Of a stretch of DNA of 64,000 nt, positions 44,739 through 52,779 are shown in pieces; position 1 is the stretch's first letter, and every line of letters begins with the position of its first letter. The translations under genes were made by a program, and so were the position numbers. Source of the DNA: Actinoplanes derwentensis (GTDB taxonomy: Bacteria; Actinomycetota; Actinomycetes; Mycobacteriales; Micromonosporaceae); contig NZ_LT629758.1 of assembly GCF_900104725.1 (NCBI RefSeq), positions 6,565,001-6,629,000 on the forward strand, in the 5' to 3' direction. The notes under the pieces are model-generated. The model was not told the DNA's origin, searched no databases, and saw nothing but the letters and a program-made list of their open reading frames with translations.

Positions 44739-44756
44739 TTGCTGAACCGGCGCTCG

Positions 44757-44969
44757 TCAGCTGTGCTGCGTCACCTTTGCGAAGCCGTCCGGACTCAGGG
44801 CCACCCAGGACTTCTCGACGTGGTCGAGGCACTCGGGGCGGCCGGCCGGGCCGAACCGTACGGTCCAGCCCGCCGGGACGGCACTGATACCGGGCCACAG
44901 CGAGTGCCCGCCCTCGCTGTTGGTCAACACCACGAAGGTGCCCTCGGCGTTGTCCAAGATGCTGGTCAC
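44757..44969 (-). CDS. MbtH-like protein
   Basis: The 70-residue product has the MbtH hallmarks in order: NAEGTFVVLTNSEGGHSLWP, then AVPAGWTVRFG, then ECLDHVEKSWVALSP. MbtH proteins bind NRPS adenylation domains and are often needed for their solubility and activity. Its presence implies at least one adenylation domain in the cluster, although none is inside the window. The GTG start at 44969 lies in a 41-bp tandem duplication, and its ribosome site is poor (GGGG 7 nt upstream). A terminator follows the stop, so it appears to be a single-gene unit on the left side of the PKS/NRPS locus. Confidence 0.88.
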   Translation of the reverse strand: MTSILDNAEGTFVVLTNSEGGHSLWPGISAVPAGWTVRFGPAGRPECLDHVEKSWVALSPDGFAKVTQHS

Positions 44970-45035
44970 AGCGGTGCCCCGTTCGCGCTGGATCTCAAGA
45001 TGCCGGTCACAGCGGTGGCCCGTTCGCGCGGGATC
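44954..45035 (-). repeat. 41-bp tandem duplication over the mbtH-like start
   Basis: Two adjacent 41-bp copies (44954-44994 and 44995-45035) match at 37 of 41 positions. Each contains a GTGACC-x-GCATCTTG start-like segment on the minus strand. Because 41 is not a multiple of three, the upstream copy reads in another frame, and only the downstream copy opens the MbtH frame. Confidence 0.85.
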
Positions 45036-45401
45036 CCGGTGCTTCGTCCTCGCCGATCAGCTCGCGCGAGGCGCTGAACGACGGCAAGCCTGGAGCCGGG
45101 CCTCGAAACCTGTTCGCGGAAGAGTGCCGCGACTGTCATCGCCACCCACCCGAACAGCCCGGATTCAATACCTGAAGCACTTGGAACCACTGCCATGTCA
45201 GCACCCCGTATTGCGCCGGCAGGATATCAATACAAGTGCAACGCCCCCGTTGGCAATTGCCTTATGTGTATCTTTAACACACGAGTCACATTGGCTAACC
45301 TTTATGACTCTTAAGATGGACCTTATCACGGGATTCGATCTTGCGTCAATAGCCCATCAGGGAAACGCCAATCGACGGCCTTGCAGGTTTCTTTAAGGTT
45401 T

Positions 45402-45420
45402 GTCGTCCATTAAGGACGAC
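45402..45420. repeat. Small hairpin GTCGTCC-ATTAA-GGACGAC
   Basis: A perfect 7-bp inverted repeat with an AT-only 5-nt loop lies inside the low-GC intergenic region. It is suited to an operator or a short terminator; no neighbouring gene ends here. Confidence 0.5.
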
Positions 45421-45670
45421 GTCTAGCGGGATGGAACTGAAGAGCACGCCCCGATCAGGGAAAATGGGGCTCACACGCGACCCGGTGCCTCGGTCACGTC
45501 TAAAGATCACAGCACCGGGTATGCGTGGTTTCGCATCATCAGGCCAGCCCGCCCAGCTGGCGCGATCGACGTCCCACCCTCGGACGATCATGATTAACTC
45601 GGCCCAAATCCGGCACATAGGATACCCCAAAAAGGGACTTATCTCGTAAATTATATTCATCGAGCAACAT

Positions 45671-45688
45671 CTAGCCGGTTGCGGCTAG
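45671..45688. repeat. Small hairpin CTAGCCG-GTTG-CGGCTAG
   Basis: A perfect 7-bp inverted repeat with a 4-nt loop. It is followed by a second short palindromic stretch, TGGCTAAATTCGGCCA. It lies about 520 nt upstream of the lmbU-like start. Confidence 0.5.
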
Positions 45689-46211
45689 TGGCTAAATTCG
45701 GCCACGGCGGGGGCGGCTGGACGCCGGGAGACGTGACCGGCGGCGCTCCCGCCCGGGAGTGTGATCGACATCAACTAGCTCGAATCGATATTGACAGGCT
45801 CTTCAGCCGCTGGCACCATCGACGAAAATCGCATCGGCAACAAATCGGCAACAACCGTAAGCCATTTACAACCGACACCACTGGCTATTTCAGAGGAGTT
45901 TGGAAGCATGTAAGAGATCGGTATATCTGCGAGTGACACGAACTGTTTCGAATCGGAGTTCGGCCCGCCGGCCGAACGCGCTACAGCGCAGCCGGTTCGC
46001 ACTTTTCCGCCGGGACCACACACCACCGGGCGCCTGTCAGGCAGGACATTACCGACCCTAGCGGCAGGCACGAACCACGGTGGCGGAACGATTCCGGCAG
46101 TACGACTTCGATCACAGCCGATGCCTGCGGCATGTGACCGCAAAAGAGGATCTCATCCGATCGAGCGCAATAACAAACTCGACGGGTGGGATGTGCACGG
46201 GGGAGGTAACA

Positions 46212-46895
46212 ATGCAAACGGTTACCAATTCGACAGAGCCGAACAGAGCAGCCATGGCGCACGTGGCATCACCAGGAGCCACGGATGAAAGCCGCCGCCT
46301 AGGCGTTCAGCTCTACAAATCCGGACTGACGTTCACGTCCAAGCCGAGTCTCGCCGCCTGGGAACAGGTCGGCGCTAATCTCTTCTCCTTCGCCAATTCT
46401 TCCAGCTGGTGGATCGCCGACTGGCTGGTTTACGGCGAGTCGACATTCAATGGTCGTTACGTGGAGGCTGCGAAACGGACGTCGCTCAGTTATCAGACCC
46501 TTCGCAACTATACCTGGGTCGCGAGCAGATTCCCGATGTCCCGGAGAAGGCACAGCCTCAGTTTCAGCCACCATCTCGAGGTGGTCTCGCTGGAACGAGC
46601 AGAGCAGGACTACTGGCTTCGAAAAGCGGAAGAGCTGGGCTGGAGCCGGAACAAACTACGCACCGAGCTCCGGGCCAGCCTGATGCTCCGGCAGGGCGAA
46701 CAGGCTCAGCCGGATGGTCCGAACCCGGTCGAAGAAGGCATTGCCGAGCCCGCCTCGGCTCCGGACCGACGGCTACTTCACCTTCAATTGTCGGCCGACG
46801 AGCTGGCGGGATTCGAAAGAGCCGCCAGCAAGGAGCGCGAGCACGTCGAAACCTGGGCGGCGGAGGTACTCCGCCGCGCCGCTGCCGGATCCTGA
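46212..46895 (+). CDS. LmbU-family transcriptional regulator
   Basis: The 227-residue protein matches LmbU-type regulators of antibiotic clusters. It has SSSWWIADWLVYGES (about residues 69-83), then the putative DNA-binding core TSLSYQTLRNYTWVASRFPMSRRR, HHLEVVSLERAEQDYWLRKAEELGWSRNKLRTELRAS, and a C-terminal segment of about 45 residues (LQLSADELAGFERAA). LmbU activates lincomycin genes in Streptomyces lincolnensis. The ATG at 46212 has GGGAGG five bases upstream; an upstream in-frame ATG at 46080 lacks one. It is probably the cluster-situated activator of the PKS/NRPS genes, read divergently from the mbtH-like gene. Confidence 0.87.
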   Translation: MQTVTNSTEPNRAAMAHVASPGATDESRRLGVQLYKSGLTFTSKPSLAAWEQVGANLFSFANSSSWWIADWLVYGESTFNGRYVEAAKRTSLSYQTLRNYTWVASRFPMSRRRHSLSFSHHLEVVSLERAEQDYWLRKAEELGWSRNKLRTELRASLMLRQGEQAQPDGPNPVEEGIAEPASAPDRRLLHLQLSADELAGFERAASKEREHVETWAAEVLRRAAAGS

Positions 46896-46977
46896 CGACC
46901 GCAGTTCTCGTCACCCGGTCAGAATCGACCATCGCGCTGTCGCTGGGATAGGACTCCCCCGCGGTTGAGCACGTGAG

Positions 46978-47021
46978 CCTTCGTTGCACTTGTCTCGCTG
47001 GCGGGACAAGTGCAACGAAGG
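46978..47021. repeat. Perfect 17-bp inverted repeat before the MFS gene
   Basis: CCTTCGTTGCACTTGTC (46978-46994) and GACAAGTGCAACGAAGG (47005-47021) are exact complements around a 10-nt spacer. The repeat sits 83 nt after the lmbU-like stop and 100 nt before the MFS start. With no T-run it may be a terminator for lmbU, an operator for the transporter, or both. Confidence 0.75.
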
Positions 47022-47120
47022 CAGCGGCAAGATTCGATTCGTACGCCCGAACGGCCGGGGAGCCCGCCCCACTCGTCGGAGAGTTCCGCTGGGAAGACCT
47101 CGCTGCTAACTTCTGGCCAT

Positions 47121-48437
47121 ATGACCGGAACAGGCGCGAAGACGACGGGACCCGTGCTGGGACCCACATTTGCCAAATTCTGGACGGCAGCCACGGCGTC
47201 CGCGCTCGGCAGTGGACTCGTCACGATCGCCGCGCCGTTGTACGTGGCCTCACGGACGAATGACCCGGTGATCGTCTCGGCGGTCTCGGCCATCATCTGG
47301 GTCCCGTGGCTGCTGTTCACGCTCCCCGGTGGCATTCTCGTCGACCGGGTCGACCGCCGGCGGCTGATGATCGGACTGGACTGGGCCCGCTTCGTCGTGA
47401 TGGCGGCGCTGGGTGTCGCGATCCTGTTCGGACACGCGCCGCTGTGGTTGCTGTTCGTGACCCTCTTCCTGATCCACACGGGTGAGGTGCTGTTCGAGAC
47501 GGCGAGCCAGGCGATGATCCCGGCGGTGGTCCCGAAGGATCTGCTGGAGAAGGCCAACGGCTGGCTGATGGGCGGGACGATCACGACCAAGGACATGATC
47601 GCCGGCCCGCTCGGCGCGTTCCTGTTCGTGGTCGCGGTGAGCATCCCGTTCCTGGTCAATGCCGGGATGTACGTGATCAGCGCGGTCTTCATCACGCTGG
47701 TTCCGGGGGTGTTCCGGATCGCGGCGGGTCCGGCGGCCGTGGACGTCACCGCAGGCGCCGCCGCCGAGTCCGGCACCACCGGAAGCGCCCTCAAACAGGG
47801 CTTGGTCACGGCCCGGTCCGACATCGCCGAAGCCTTCCGGTTCCTCATGGGCCAGCCGATCCTGCGCACCATGAGCCTGCTGATCGGCGTTCTGAACATC
47901 ACGCTCACCGCGGGTGGCGCCGTCCTCGTACTGCTCGCGAAAGAACGCCTGCACCTCGGCTCGGTCGGCTACGGCCTGCTGTTCTCCAGCATCGCGGTCG
48001 GCGGCGTCGTCGGGTCGGCCTTCGGTGACCGGATCATCAAGCGGGTGACGTCCACCTGGACGGTTCGCGGCGGTCTTCTCGTCGAGGCCGCGATGTACCT
48101 GGCTCTCGCGGCGTCCGGCAACCCGTACCTGGCCTGCTTCGCGCTCTTCCTGTTCGGCGTGCACACCGCGCTGTGGTACATCGTCGCCGGCTCGCTGCGG
48201 CATCGCCTGACCCCGCCGGAGATGATGGGCCGGGTGTCCAGCCTGCACCTGTTCATCGTGTTCGGCGGCAACGCGGTCGGGGCGCTGCTCGGTGGAGTCC
48301 TCGCCAAGCAGTTCGGGCTGACCGCGCCGTACTGGCTCGGTTTCGCCGTCGCCCTCGCCGTCACCGCGGTCACGTGGCGGATCTTCAACCGCGACGCGAT
48401 GACCAAGGTCTCCGAGACAGCGAATTCCGGACAGTGA
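47121..48437 (+). CDS. MFS exporter
   Basis: The 438-residue major facilitator protein has about 12 hydrophobic segments. The loop LPGGILVDRVDRRRLM between TM2 and TM3 has the G-x-L-D-R-x-D-R-R pattern of the DHA3/MefA-type drug exporters. The ATG at 47121 starts the family-like N-terminus (TFAKFWTAATASALGSGL). Located next to the biosynthetic operon and a regulator, it most likely exports the product or gives self-resistance. It is convergent with the monooxygenase gene, with a terminator hairpin in the 43-nt gap. Confidence 0.88.
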   Translation: MTGTGAKTTGPVLGPTFAKFWTAATASALGSGLVTIAAPLYVASRTNDPVIVSAVSAIIWVPWLLFTLPGGILVDRVDRRRLMIGLDWARFVVMAALGVAILFGHAPLWLLFVTLFLIHTGEVLFETASQAMIPAVVPKDLLEKANGWLMGGTITTKDMIAGPLGAFLFVVAVSIPFLVNAGMYVISAVFITLVPGVFRIAAGPAAVDVTAGAAAESGTTGSALKQGLVTARSDIAEAFRFLMGQPILRTMSLLIGVLNITLTAGGAVLVLLAKERLHLGSVGYGLLFSSIAVGGVVGSAFGDRIIKRVTSTWTVRGGLLVEAAMYLALAASGNPYLACFALFLFGVHTALWYIVAGSLRHRLTPPEMMGRVSSLHLFIVFGGNAVGALLGGVLAKQFGLTAPYWLGFAVALAVTAVTWRIFNRDAMTKVSETANSGQ

Positions 48438-48441
48438 TCCC

Positions 48442-48472
48442 GGTGCCCACCGCCACTACGGCGGTGGGCGCC
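48442..48472. terminator. Bidirectional hairpin between MFS and monooxygenase genes
   Basis: GCCCACCGCC (48445-48454) and GGCGGTGGGC (48460-48469) are perfect complements with a 5-nt loop. Flanking bases extend the stem by about three pairs. It fills the 43-nt gap between two converging stops. Confidence 0.75.
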
Positions 48473-48480
48473 AAGAACCG

Positions 48481-49515
48481 TCAGCCGCACGCGTCGCGCA
48501 GCACCTTGAGGTGGGTCAAGCCGGACAGGACCTCATCGGCCGGCAGCCCGAAGTCGATGAGACAGGCGACCTCGTCCACCCCGAGTTCCGCGAGGTTCGC
48601 GACGATCCGCTGGGCCTTGTCGACCGAGCCGAGCAGGCCGATGTTGTCGAAGTAGTGCTCGAACGCTCGCTCGACCAGGAAGTCGACCTCGTCGGGTTCG
48701 AGGTTCGCGGCGTCCTCTGGCCCGAGGTCCGACGACAGGATCAGGCGCAGCGAACTGCGCATGTAGGCCGTAAGTGACGGCCTGACCTGCTCCCGGACCG
48801 CCTCGTTGTCCTCGCCGAGGAACGTGTGCACCATCGCCACGACGTGGCCCGTCCAGGCGCCGTCGCTCGCCTCGGCCGCGGCCTTCCGGTATTCGGCGAC
48901 CTTCTCGGCCAACTGCTCGGGACTCTGCCCGAGCAGGTGGGTCAGCAGGCCGGCCCGGATCCGGCCGGCGCTCCGGAAGGTCTCGACGTCGCCGACACTG
49001 GTGATCCACACCGGCACCTCGGCCTGCACCGGGGGCGGGAACGACCGAACCTGACCCGGGTTGCCCAGTCCGTCGACGACGTCGATGGACTCCCCTCGCC
49101 ACAGCGCCCGCACCTGCTCGATCCGGTCGTACATCACGGTCCGCCGGTCCTGGTACGCCGACGGGTTCAGCGCGAAGTCGGTCGCGTGCCATCCCGAGGC
49201 GAAGGACACTCCGGCGCGGCCGTGCGAGATGTTGTCCACCACGGACCACTCCTCCGCGATCCGCAGCGGGTGGTGCAGGGGCGCCACCACGCTTCCGGCC
49301 CGGATCCGCACCCGGCTGGTGATCGCGGCGATCGCCGCCCCGGTCACCGAGGGATTCGGATAGGTCCCTCCGAACTGGTGGAAATGGCGTTCCGGCGTCC
49401 ACACGGCGTGGAAATCGTTCTCGTCCGCGAAACGGGCGCCGTCCAGCAGCAGCCGGTACCGGTCTGTTTCGACCGCTCCGCTGTCATCGGCGAAATAGAA
49501 CAATCCGAAGTCCAT
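48481..49515 (-). CDS. Luciferase-like monooxygenase of natural-product type
   Basis: The 344-residue protein belongs to the LLM class associated with PKS/NRPS systems (MupA/TIGR04020-like). It has the characteristic TPERHFHQFGGTYPNPS, then RAGSVVAPLHHPLRIAEEW, then VDNISHGRAGVSFASGWH. These flavin enzymes oxidise carrier-bound chains, for example hydroxylating alpha or beta to the carbonyl. It is the last gene of the biosynthetic operon, 18-21 nt after the ACP-aminotransferase-C gene. Of two adjacent ATGs I chose the second (49515), which has GAGGAG five bases upstream. A role in hydroxylating the beta-amino acyl intermediate is inferred from the neighbour. Confidence 0.9.
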   Translation of the reverse strand: MDFGLFYFADDSGAVETDRYRLLLDGARFADENDFHAVWTPERHFHQFGGTYPNPSVTGAAIAAITSRVRIRAGSVVAPLHHPLRIAEEWSVVDNISHGRAGVSFASGWHATDFALNPSAYQDRRTVMYDRIEQVRALWRGESIDVVDGLGNPGQVRSFPPPVQAEVPVWITSVGDVETFRSAGRIRAGLLTHLLGQSPEQLAEKVAEYRKAAAEASDGAWTGHVVAMVHTFLGEDNEAVREQVRPSLTAYMRSSLRLILSSDLGPEDAANLEPDEVDFLVERAFEHYFDNIGLLGSVDKAQRIVANLAELGVDEVACLIDFGLPADEVLSGLTHLKVLRDACG

Positions 49516-49536
49516 CATGTCTCCTCTCCCCTGCGG

Positions 49537-52500
49537 TCAGTGGTCGGTTTCCAGCTCGGCCAACGGGCGGTCGCCGTCGTCGGCCATGGCGCTGAGCAGA
49601 TCCCGATAGCGCCCCGCGATGATCGCGGTGAGATCCGGGTGAATCGCGTCGACCGCGATCTCGAAGTCACACCGGAGTCCGTCGGTACGATCGACGATGT
49701 TCAGTGACAGCGGGTTGCCGGTGTGCGTGATCGGCAGCGGATCGGCTTCCGACACCGCGAGCCCGTCCATCGACGGCGCCTCGACCTGGCGGTAGAACGA
49801 CATCGACGTGGTGAACAGCGGGTCCCGCAGGCCCGCTCCGGGCGGGGTGGACTCGGCGATCAGTTCCGCGAACGGGTGGTCCTGGCATTCGAGGCCGGTC
49901 ACCAGCTGGGTCAGGACCTCGGCCACGTAGTCCGCGACCACCACCTCCGCCGACCAGCGCAGGCGCAGCAGCAGCTGGTTCGAGCAGTAGCCGACCACCC
50001 GGTCCAGCTCCGGCGGGCGGCGGGCGGACGCGATCGGCGCGACGACGTCGTCCTGCCCGGTCAGCTGGTGCAGCAGGACGCCCCAGGCCGCGACCAGGTA
50101 GGCGAAGACCGTGACACCCTCGGCACGGGCGGCTGCTCGGAGCCGGTCACGGAAGCCGGCGTCGAGGAGGACGCTCTGCCGTACCGCTCGATAGGGGGCG
50201 GTCTGCGGCTGTCCTGACATCGGCAGCTCCAGCGTCGGCGCCTCCTTCAGCAGGGCCTGCCAGTGGTCCCGCTGGGCGGCGGCCTCCGGACCGGCTGTGA
50301 CCCGCTCGTGCCAGTCGACGTACTCCCGGAACTGCACGGCCGGCGGCAGTTGTGGGCTCTCGCCCCGGCGCCCGGCGTTGTACATCGTGATGAGGTCCTC
50401 GACGAGGACGCTGTACGACCAGCCGTCCACAGTCGCGTGATGCACGGTCAGCACCAGCAGATGCCGGAGCGGCTCGGTCCGCACCACCGCGGCACGGAAC
50501 ACCGGCCCGCCGGCCATGTCGAGCGGCCGCTCGGCCCAGTCCTGCAGGAACCGTTCGAGTTCACCCTCGCCCTCGCAGGTGTGCTCGGTCAGCGGTGTAC
50601 CGCCCGGCGGATGGACCACGAGGGTCTCGCCGTCGTCAGCGAGGGTGGTCCGCAGCGATTCATGGCGGTCGGACAGGCCTCGCACGGCGTCGCGGAGCAC
50701 CGCGTGGTCGAGTGAGCCGTCGAGCCAGAACCCGATGGTCATCTCGTACGCGGGCACGCCTCCCTGGTCCAGGGCCCGCAACTGCCGCTGGGCCAGGGTG
50801 CTGCGCCGGGGCGCCGAGTGTGGCGGGGACCCGGCCCGGCCCGTACGACGGTCGGCGATCATGCCGTTGGCCCGCAGTTCGGCGACCGACTCGCGCACCG
50901 CACCGCGGATGTGATCGAGATCGGCCTGCTCGTGCGCGGTGGACAGGAAGAAGTTGCGCAACTCCCAGACGAACACGCCCCGGTCGATCAGGTTGAAGTA
51001 GAGCGGATCCATGTTCGCCTCGTGCTCGAACCGGAAGAGCGAGGAGAACCGGCGCACCTCGATCGGCACGTCGAGCTCGCGGAAGTCGGCGCTCAGCTCG
51101 TTCACGAACGTCTCGGTCTTCCGGTCGAGGTCCTGTTGCAGGCGGGGGCCCTCGGCGCGGAGATGATCGACGACTGCCTTGGCCGCCGCCATGGTCAGCG
51201 GATGCTGGTTGAACGTGCCGGCGAAGAAGGTGGACTCCAGCGTCGGGCCGGAGTCGTCACCGAAGTTCCAGACGCCGCCGTCGATGTAGTCCATCACCCC
51301 GTCACGTCCGGCGATCACCCCGAGTGGCAGGCCACCACCGATGATCTTGCCGTAGGTGGCCAGGTCGGCGTCGATGCCGTACAGGCCCTGGACACCGGCC
51401 GGATGGCACCGGAATCCGGTCACCATCTCGTCGAAGATCAGCTTCGCGCCGTGCGCCCGGGTCAGCTCCCGCAACCGGCGAAGAAAATCCGGATTCTGTA
51501 CGCCGGGAGTACGCAGCGTCACCGGTTCCGTCATCACCGCCGCGAGTTCCGAGCCGTGCCGGTCGATGAATTCGAGTGCCTCGTCCGTGCCGAACTCGAG
51601 CACGTACACGTTCTCCACCGCCCCCGGGGAGACGCCCGGCGCGATCGGCCGGGTGCGGAACACACCGTTCTCGTACGACGGCGCGGCGAGCACACTGTCG
51701 AAATGGCCGTGGTACGCGGTGGAGAAGACCACGATCTTGTCGCGTCCGGTGGCCGCCCGGGCGATACGGACCGCGGTCATCACCGCTTCGGTGCCGCTGT
51801 TGAGGAAGGCCACCCGTTCCATGCCGGTGAGTTCCAGGATGCCGGCCGCGACGTCCTCGACCAGCCGGGTACGCGGCCCGAGACTGAAGCCGATGTCCAG
51901 CCGCTCGCGCAGGGCCGACTCGATCACCGGCGGATTGTGTCCGAGCAGGTGGACGCCGTAGCCGAGAGTCAGGTCGACGTACTCATTGCCGTCGATGTCC
52001 CACAGTCGCGCGCCCCGGCCGCGGTCGGCGACGATCGGATACAGCAGCTCCTTGGTCGCGGGCCGGAAACCGATGCTGGACCGGCTGTCGGCGATCATCG
52101 GCCGGTACCGCTGGGCGAAGTCCTTCGAGCCCGCCGTCCGGGCACCGAGCCGGTCGGCGAGTGTCTTCAGATACCGTGCGCGCTGCGCAGTCTCCTCGCC
52201 GGTGGCCGGCCGGCCGCGCATGCCGGGAGCGAGTGGCAGAACCGATCCGGCCGGAACCGGCCGCTTGGCCGGTGGCGGTGAGGGCAGCGAAACGCCGGGG
52301 ACCGCCTCGACGGCCGGGCCGGCCACCGCGACCGACTCGCTGCCCGCCAGCAGATCCAGCTGGCGCTGCATGACCAGGAGCTGCTCTTTGATCAGACTCT
52401 GCACCGACTGCGAGGCCCCGCCGACCGGCGCCGGCGCCACCGGCTCAGCTGACGCGGCCACGGCGACGGGCACAGCGACAGGCACGGCGACAGGTGATGG

Positions 52501-52779
52501 CGTGGGCTCGGGCGGCGCCTTCTCCGCCGCGACGTGCGCGGCGACATATCGCGCCAGACCAGCCGGAGTATTCACGTCGCCGAAGACCTGCCGGAGCGAC
52601 ACCTTGCAGCCGTACCGGTCCTCCACCAGCCGCAGCATGCCGAGCAGCGACATCGAGTCCGCCCCGAGGTCGGCGAAGGCCAGGTCCGGGTCCAGCTCGC
52701 CGGGATCGAGGTCGAAATAGCCGCCGATGATGGTGACGATCTCACTGAGCAATGGCTCCACGATGTTCTCCTCGTGCAT
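49537..52779 (-). CDS. ACP-aminotransferase-condensation hybrid protein
   Basis: The 1,080-residue protein has three parts. An N-terminal carrier domain (about residues 5-80) has an intact attachment Ser42 in LGADSMS. After a Pro/Ala/Val linker comes a class III PLP aminotransferase (about 190-640) with DEMVTGFR and the PLP lysine Lys478 in TYGKIIGGG. A C-terminal NRPS condensation domain (about 655-1,070) has HHATVDG intact. The order ACP-AMT-C matches the middle of iturin/mycosubtilin-type synthases, where a beta-keto acyl-ACP becomes a beta-amino acyl-ACP before peptide bond formation. The ATG at 52779 shares a base with the preceding PKS stop (TGATG), with GGAG upstream. No A domain follows, so the acceptor amino acid must come from another protein. 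Confidence 0.93.
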   Translation of the reverse strand: MHEENIVEPLLSEIVTIIGGYFDLDPGELDPDLAFADLGADSMSLLGMLRLVEDRYGCKVSLRQVFGDVNTPAGLARYVAAHVAAEKAPPEPTPSPVAVPVAVPVAVAASAEPVAPAPVGGASQSVQSLIKEQLLVMQRQLDLLAGSESVAVAGPAVEAVPGVSLPSPPPAKRPVPAGSVLPLAPGMRGRPATGEETAQRARYLKTLADRLGARTAGSKDFAQRYRPMIADSRSSIGFRPATKELLYPIVADRGRGARLWDIDGNEYVDLTLGYGVHLLGHNPPVIESALRERLDIGFSLGPRTRLVEDVAAGILELTGMERVAFLNSGTEAVMTAVRIARAATGRDKIVVFSTAYHGHFDSVLAAPSYENGVFRTRPIAPGVSPGAVENVYVLEFGTDEALEFIDRHGSELAAVMTEPVTLRTPGVQNPDFLRRLRELTRAHGAKLIFDEMVTGFRCHPAGVQGLYGIDADLATYGKIIGGGLPLGVIAGRDGVMDYIDGGVWNFGDDSGPTLESTFFAGTFNQHPLTMAAAKAVVDHLRAEGPRLQQDLDRKTETFVNELSADFRELDVPIEVRRFSSLFRFEHEANMDPLYFNLIDRGVFVWELRNFFLSTAHEQADLDHIRGAVRESVAELRANGMIADRRTGRAGSPPHSAPRRSTLAQRQLRALDQGGVPAYEMTIGFWLDGSLDHAVLRDAVRGLSDRHESLRTTLADDGETLVVHPPGGTPLTEHTCEGEGELERFLQDWAERPLDMAGGPVFRAAVVRTEPLRHLLVLTVHHATVDGWSYSVLVEDLITMYNAGRRGESPQLPPAVQFREYVDWHERVTAGPEAAAQRDHWQALLKEAPTLELPMSGQPQTAPYRAVRQSVLLDAGFRDRLRAAARAEGVTVFAYLVAAWGVLLHQLTGQDDVVAPIASARRPPELDRVVGYCSNQLLLRLRWSAEVVVADYVAEVLTQLVTGLECQDHPFAELIAESTPPGAGLRDPLFTTSMSFYRQVEAPSMDGLAVSEADPLPITHTGNPLSLNIVDRTDGLRCDFEIAVDAIHPDLTAIIAGRYRDLLSAMADDGDRPLAELETDH

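Larger units (their letters stand above)
44009..44756. other. Non-coding stretch between the anti-sigma kinase and mbtH-like genes
   Basis: These 748 bases include the promoter region of the anti-sigma kinase, one perfect hairpin at 44081-44110 and the mbtH-side terminator at 44709-44738. Short open frames in between lack ribosome sites and family features. Base composition falls below that of the neighbouring genes around 44,480-44,660. Confidence 0.55.
44970..46211. other. Large low-GC intergenic region of the cluster
   Basis: The 1.24 kb between the mbtH-like and lmbU-like genes holds no coding region I can support. From about 45,200 to 45,960 it is clearly poorer in GC than the rest of the window. 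It contains the upstream copy of the 41-bp duplication, two small perfect hairpins and TGTGTATCTTTAACACA near 45,265. The region must contain the divergent promoters of mbtH and lmbU. It may also hold remnants of acquired DNA or a small RNA, but nothing identifies one. Confidence 0.6.

Noticed and set aside
48481..49515. F420 dependence of the luciferase-like monooxygenase
   Set aside because: The F420 genes at 18-24 kb make it tempting, but this subgroup (MupA/TIGR04020-like) is known as flavin (FMN) dependent, and no F420-specific feature is visible.
49537..52779. Stand-alone glutamate-1-semialdehyde aminomutase
   Set aside because: The PLP domain resembles that family, but it is fused between an ACP and a condensation domain. 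That points to carrier-bound transamination.
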